Origin: Silene noctiflora
Taxonomy: Eukaryota; Streptophyta; Magnoliopsida; Caryophyllales; Caryophyllaceae
Reading direction: 5' to 3'
DNA: 20,421 nt
Assembly (NCBI GenBank): GCA_009801015.1
Contig: VHZZ01002024.1
Coordinates: 86,593 to 107,013 of the forward strand
Part shown: piece after piece, positions 16,528 to 20,421 of the stretch
Layout: each line of letters starts with the position of its first letter
Position numbering within the stretch: position 1 is the first letter of the stretch
Translations under genes and position numbers: made by a program
Notes under the pieces: generated by a model
Told to the model about the DNA's origin: nothing
What the model saw: the letters and a program-made list of their open reading frames with translations, nothing else
The model's database searches: none

Positions 16528-17986
16528 TCCCCTATATACTAAAAGACTAGTGTAGATCCCGTGCAAACGCACGGTATTTTAGATTGTCCTATACATAGAA
16601 TTTAACAATTAGAGCTATTAATAATACAGTATATAAATGAACTTTGGATTTTATTTTTAATTTACAATTGTTAACATGTAATACTAAGAATTAAAATAGA
16701 GCGAATTTCACATTTTCCTCTGAATAAAATTTACCATGTAACTGAAATCATTTTTTTAAAATAAGCTTATGATAAAAAAAATAATAAGATTGTTAGTTTA
16801 ATAACAAAAACTTATTCTTATTTTTACGCATTTAAAGCCTCAGATGAAGCATATAACTATTTTTGTAATTTTTGTTACAATATACGTAACAATTTAAATG
16901 GAGTAACAAATTTAAAGAATATAAAGGTGAAAAGTACACATCGATTTTAATAATATGAGGAAAATTTGCATACGTTTTAAATAAAATATTTAAGACATTT
17001 AAGATACATATATTGGACAATTGAGATACGGAGTAATAATGAATAAAATACATTTGGCCCAACTATACAAGCTGCGGTGTTATTTGATAAGATATTGTGA
17101 CACATAAAAGTCATATATTAGGTCCAATACATATCTTGATAAAGTTAGGCCCAATTTATAGTTAAAAGCATTTAGGCGGAAAAATTTACAGTTTTCTTAT
17201 TCTTTTAGTATAAGGGGGATTAACACGCTTGTGTTTTTCCCGCTCACGTTTCCCGCTCACTGCCTTCCCAAACAGAATATTCCCTTCTAAATATTCCCTT
17301 CTATTCTAACACTAATTAATATATAATAATTAATAATTAATATATTGTAGTCAATAGTCAATTGTACTCAATTGCCATATCCAATATGGAATATTTTTGG
17401 TGATTAATATTCTTCTACGTCATTAACTACTATATTAACTACTATAGGTGATTAATATTCTATAAATTGACGTCAATCCCATATCCCATATGGAATATTT
17501 CTTTCTAAAATATTCTCTTCTAAAATATTGTACTCAATTAATATATCCGTCAAATAATTGTGGTCGATCATTTTTTTAGCAATAATAAATATACATAGAA
17601 AATCGCAACTTTATATACACTATACAATATCGTTGTCAATCTTTTTTTAGCAATAATGAATATAATTTATAAATCGTCTTTTTAGATTCGTACTATATTA
17701 TTTTTACTGAATTATCATATATGAACTTAAAATGTGTTATTAATGTCATAAATTAGTTGCATGTAATAATAATTTACAATTATAGTTTTATTAATACTTC
17801 AAAAATGTAACTTAAAGTATGCTTTCATGNTAGTAAACTTTCGTAACCTTTCATGTTAGTTATATCAAGTATATTTTAAAATTAAATTTAAAACGCATAC
17901 AATTTATACAAATAACATTAATNTGGACACCTATTTAGAAACACCTCCTACAAAATTACCGTGTTGTAGCACGGGTTTTATACTAG
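16528..17986 (+). mobile_element. Non-autonomous Helitron, + strand, carrying a nested Helitron
   Basis: The 5' end reads TCCCCTATATACTAAAAGA at 16528 with A before it. The 3' end has the hairpin CCGTG-TTGTAG-CACGG at 17959-17974, then eight bases and CTAG (17983-17986) with T after it. This is the Helitron signature of TC...hairpin-CTRR inserted between A and T. There is no Rep/helicase coding, so it is non-autonomous. Subtracting the inverted Helitron inserted 19 bases from the 5' end leaves about 786 bases. That remainder is AT-rich, with repeated words (ATATGGAATATTT at about 17384 and 17491, TTAACTACTATA twice near 17422-17446, TTTTTTTAGCAATAAT near 17571 and 17643). Confidence 0.75.
16547..17219 (-). 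mobile_element. Complete inner Helitron, minus strand, 673 bp
   Basis: On the minus strand the element starts TCCCCCTTATACTAAAAG (17219 leftward) and ends with the hairpin CCGTGC-GTTT-GCACGG (16559-16574), then GATCTACA and CTAG (16547-16550). The flanking bases are A before (17220) and T after (16546), as expected for Helitron insertion at an AT dinucleotide. Its 5' terminus closely matches the outer Helitron's TCCCCTATATACTAAAAG, so the two belong to one family. It has no coding capacity. TACGGAGTA occurs inside at 17027-17035. Confidence 0.75.
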
Positions 17987-18540
17987 TTATTGATTAAACA
18001 TATGATTTTATAAGGTAAACTAATTGACATTTCGATATCACATTTTATTCCTTTAGATAGTAGTTTTGAGAGGTATTATTGATAAAATAAAACAAAAGTG
18101 ACAATTCATTTGTGTCTTAATTAATTTAACATTGCATGTTTTACATACAATATGTACATAGTACGTCTTCTCTCTTTGCATCTTTGTAACTAAATTATGA
18201 TAATGACTAATATATATGTGGGACACCCTTACTTCTTAGATCTATTCTTTTTGGACCTCTCCTCCCCACCTTAAACACGTGTCAAATGTCCTCCATTATA
18301 GTCAATGGCTTTCAGAACGTTTATGACAATGAATTTAAATTGTGCCCGTTCCAAAAAAAAATCGACCCGAACTCGAATTGAGGACCCAAATATGACCAAA
18401 ACCTAAATTGGCTCGCTCTATTTAACCCGATCCAAATGTTTATTATCGCAAACTTACCATTCTCTCCAAGTAATTGACTTGAAAACAACATACCCGAAAA
18501 TAACTCGATTGCGAAATGACCCGACACGACCTAGTACAGT
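17987..18540. other. AT-rich stretch without a gene
   Basis: I see no gene here. The part at about 18340-18540 is rich in degenerate GACCCGA/CCCGAACTC words (CGACCCGAACTCG, TTAACCCGATCC, GACCCGACACGACC) and resembles worn dispersed repeats also seen near 10205 and 14550. The 68-codon minus-strand frame at 18321-18527 runs over this repeat and is not taken as a gene. If the minus-strand gene's intron spans the Helitrons, an upstream exon could be sought here, but none is evident. Confidence 0.45.
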
Positions 18541-18970
18541 GCGAATTACTTGTCATTCAGGTTGATCTTGTTGATTTTATATTTTGTGTAATCGCATGGA
18601 TTGTTTTATTATCAGCTCAATATGTCTTTTTTGCTACTTCCTACATTCCACTTTTATTGTACTCTTTGTTGTGAACTTTATCCAAATTAATTATTCCCTG
18701 TCTAAATTTGGTATGCTAAAATGGTGGACTACCACTATTACCCATAATCTTGTAATTATTCGTCCCTCCATCAAAATGGCATTGTACCCTTCTTCCCCCA
18801 GATAAAGGGGTAGAATAGTAGTTTTAAATTTGCCTCTTAAACCTTCCCAAAATAAAAAGTAGGAGATCAAAAGTAGAATGGAGAAAATATTATTCAATAA
18901 AATCACAATGTTTTAAAAATGGTAGGATAAAATTCACTTATAATAACATAACATGAATTCTGATAGTGTT
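18541..18970. repeat. Dispersed repeat copy 1 (about 430 bp)
   Basis: This copy matches 19851-20272 along its whole length, in the same orientation, with many substitutions and small indels. Shared landmarks are GCGAAYTACTTG at the start, CAGCTCAATATGTCTTTYTT, CCAAATTAATTATTCCCTGT, AAAATGGTGGACTACCA, GTCCCTCCATCAAAATG, TATTATTCAATAAAATCACA and ATTCTGATAGTGTT at the end. It has no TG...CA ends and no target duplication that I can see, and the short frames inside differ between the copies. It is probably an unclassified dispersed element or a segmental duplication. Confidence 0.8.
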
Positions 18971-19007
18971 GGGTGGTTGAGCTTAAGTGTTGGGTGGTTG
19001 AGCTTAA
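18966..19007. repeat. 21-bp tandem duplication
   Basis: GTGTTGGGTGGTTGAGCTTA plus one A is repeated exactly at 18966-18986 and 18987-19007, and a diverged third copy (GTGTTGGGCGGTTGAGCTTT) starts at 19074. The words AAATTCACTTATAATAACAT plus AACATG are also repeated (about 18930 and 19018), so a block of some 90 bases was duplicated after the end of dispersed repeat copy 1. Confidence 0.85.
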
Positions 19008-19094
19008 AATTCACTTGAAATTCACTTATAATAACATAACATGTACAACTATTAATATCTTCGTGAAGTATAAGTGTTGGGCGGTTGAGCTTTC

Positions 19095-19850
19095 GTTTTC
19101 TCTTCTCTCAAGATCATCTGAGAGAATACTGTACATATTCTTCATAAAGTTTTAACGTCCGTTATCTCACAAAAGGAGACCACATAGCCCACATGCATAT
19201 TCGTTTCCCTTGAATATTTGTGTCGCTCCTTGTCATTACTTAATAAGCCAAGGACAATGTGCTCCAAACACACACTTTCGAAAGAATAAAGAGCTACAAT
19301 TTACCCGTCCCAGTACATCTTACCCATCTACTTCATATTATAACTTCATTCATAAAAAGAAATTTGATGAATACATGAAGTTTTTTTTTTTTGCTAAATT
19401 TGTTTCCTATGATATTTTTTTCTCTATTTTACCTAACTTAAATAAATTAATTCAAATTTCACCAAATTTATTATTGTTTCTTCTAATTGAAAGGAATATA
19501 TTGTCTCTTAATTATTCTGGAAATTTTCGATAATGTTTGTCTGTTATTGTTGTGTGCATTAGATCGTGAAAATTAAACTGTTATGTCACTCAAAAGTCCT
19601 AATTGTAATACTTTATTACTCATTTTCATTGCTCTTCATGGTCTCTTGTCAACACTTTTGAAACTCGCCCTTTGATACTTATCAATCAAATTTATTAAGG
19701 CCCTCCTAATTCTCCATGACACAAGATCATTATAGTCGTCTCCTTTTGCGCTACTTCTGTTTTGGTGGGTATTGGTTAAGTTGCTTGTGATCATTTAGGG
19801 CAGTGGTTAGAAGGATGAACTTTCAAGTGTACTTCATGTACCCCTTTGGA
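19095..19850. other. Spacer between the dispersed repeat copies, no gene seen
   Basis: This is AT-rich DNA. The 107-codon frame at 19210-19533 is rich in F, K, N, L and I, passes through a run of T near 19381-19392, and has no domain I recognise, so I take it as chance. Text near 19157-19185 (CGTCCGTTATCTCACAAAAG then GAGACC) resembles terminal sequence seen in plant MITE-type repeats, but I found no partner end. Confidence 0.4.
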
Positions 19851-20272
19851 GCGAACTACTTGCCATTCAAGTTGATCTTCTTTCTTGTGAAATCGCATGA
19901 GTTGTTTCATTACCAGCTCAATATGTCTTTCTTGCTACTTCTTACATTCTACTTTTACTATACTTTTTTTTGTAAAATTTATCCAAATTAATTATTCCCT
20001 GTCCAAATTTGGTATGCTAAAATGGTGGACTACCATTATTACCCCTAATCTTGTAACTATCGGTCCCTCCATCAAAATGACATTGTACCCCTTCTTCCAA
20101 AATAAAGAGGTAAAGTAGTAGTTTTACATTTGTCTTATTAAATCTTCCCAAAATAAAATGTAGGACACCAAAAGTGGAATGGATGAAATATTATTCAATA
20201 AAATCACAACGTTTCAAAAATGGTGGGATAAAATTCACTCATAAATAACATAGCATTAATTCTGATAGTGTT
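19851..20272. repeat. Dispersed repeat copy 2 (about 422 bp)
   Basis: This is the second copy of the repeat at 18541-18970, in direct orientation and about 1310 bases downstream. Compared with copy 1, it lacks some bases near its start and in the run before AAAATTTATCC, and carries scattered substitutions such as GGCATTG to GACATTG. The two copies are not fresh duplicates. After its end the sequence differs from copy 1 (TCTATGTTTTATAAATGGTGG here). Confidence 0.8.
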
Positions 20273-20421
20273 CTATGTTTTATAAATGGTGGATGGGTAT
20301 AAGTGAACCGTATCTTAAAATTATTATTGTTATTGTATTTGAGTTGATCTTAATAGTATATTCTATAATAGTAACATTAATATTTGATTATTGATATTGA
20401 TGATTGGCATGGCCTGTTGTA
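20273..20421. other. Window end, AT-rich, no feature seen
   Basis: The final 149 bases include ATAAATGGTGGATGGG, possibly a further fragment of the neighbouring repeat (compare AAAAATGGTGGGATA just before), and T/A-rich text. No coding frame or signal is visible. Confidence 0.4.

Noticed and set aside
16547-17986. The inverted CCCGTGC...GCACGG plus ACTAGT ends as terminal inverted repeats of a single DNA transposon.
   Set aside because: Each end has the asymmetric Helitron layout (hairpin, short spacer, CTAG, then T), and TC-type 5' ends are present for both orientations at 16528 and 17219. Two nested Helitrons explain all four ends.
18541-20272. The two 425-bp copies as LTRs of a small LTR retrotransposon.
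   Set aside because: They have no TG...CA termini, no primer-binding site or polypurine tract, no target duplication, and they are strongly diverged from each other.

Overview
This window looks like intergenic and intronic DNA from a flowering plant, most probably a eudicot and perhaps a member of the Caryophyllales. The eudicot call rests on AT-rich DNA, a plant L1-type LINE, plant-type LTRs and Helitron ends. The Caryophyllales guess rests only on the scattered TACGGAGTA/TACTCCGTA motif and is weak. There are no bacterial genes, rRNAs, tRNAs or CRISPR arrays. Isolated Ns (for example 298, 6054, 6613-6618, 6655, 6699, 6801, 17830, 17923) suggest draft-quality bases.

Left third (1-7258): one decayed LINE (L1-like, + strand) has been split by four LTR insertions. 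In order these are an LTR cut by the window start (1-1263), a degenerate LTR (about 1691-3326), a solo LTR with 5-bp target duplication ATAGG (4046-5334), and a solo LTR with target duplication CCAGT (5450-6901). Removing them brings together reverse transcriptase, a linker, a zf-RVT-like Cys/His motif, the C-terminal tail and a poly(A) tail. The two middle LTRs share a family trait, an array of ACTCGACCGAGT-type palindromes spaced about two helical turns apart. The two outer LTRs share GC-rich palindromes, a TATATAAA box and the ending GCCTATCA. No gag or pol lies between any of the LTRs.

Middle (7259-15058): about 7.8 kb of AT-rich DNA with no convincing gene. It holds a nested inverted-repeat element rich in GTTCAG/CTGAAC (9006-9485), short direct repeats, simple-sequence runs, and one weak 57-codon ORF behind a TATA box (13546-13719).

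Right third (15059-20421): the only good host coding sequence is the terminal exon of a minus-strand gene (15059-15721, 220 codons), a charged, probably coiled-coil protein that I cannot name. Only 41 bases upstream of its splice acceptor is the 3' end of a Helitron, followed by a + strand Helitron (16528-17986) that carries a complete minus-strand Helitron (16547-17219) inserted at an A|T site. The upstream exons are not visible and may lie beyond the right edge. The last 2 kb contain two copies of a roughly 425-bp dispersed repeat (18541-18970 and 19851-20272), with a small 21-bp tandem duplication at the end of the first.
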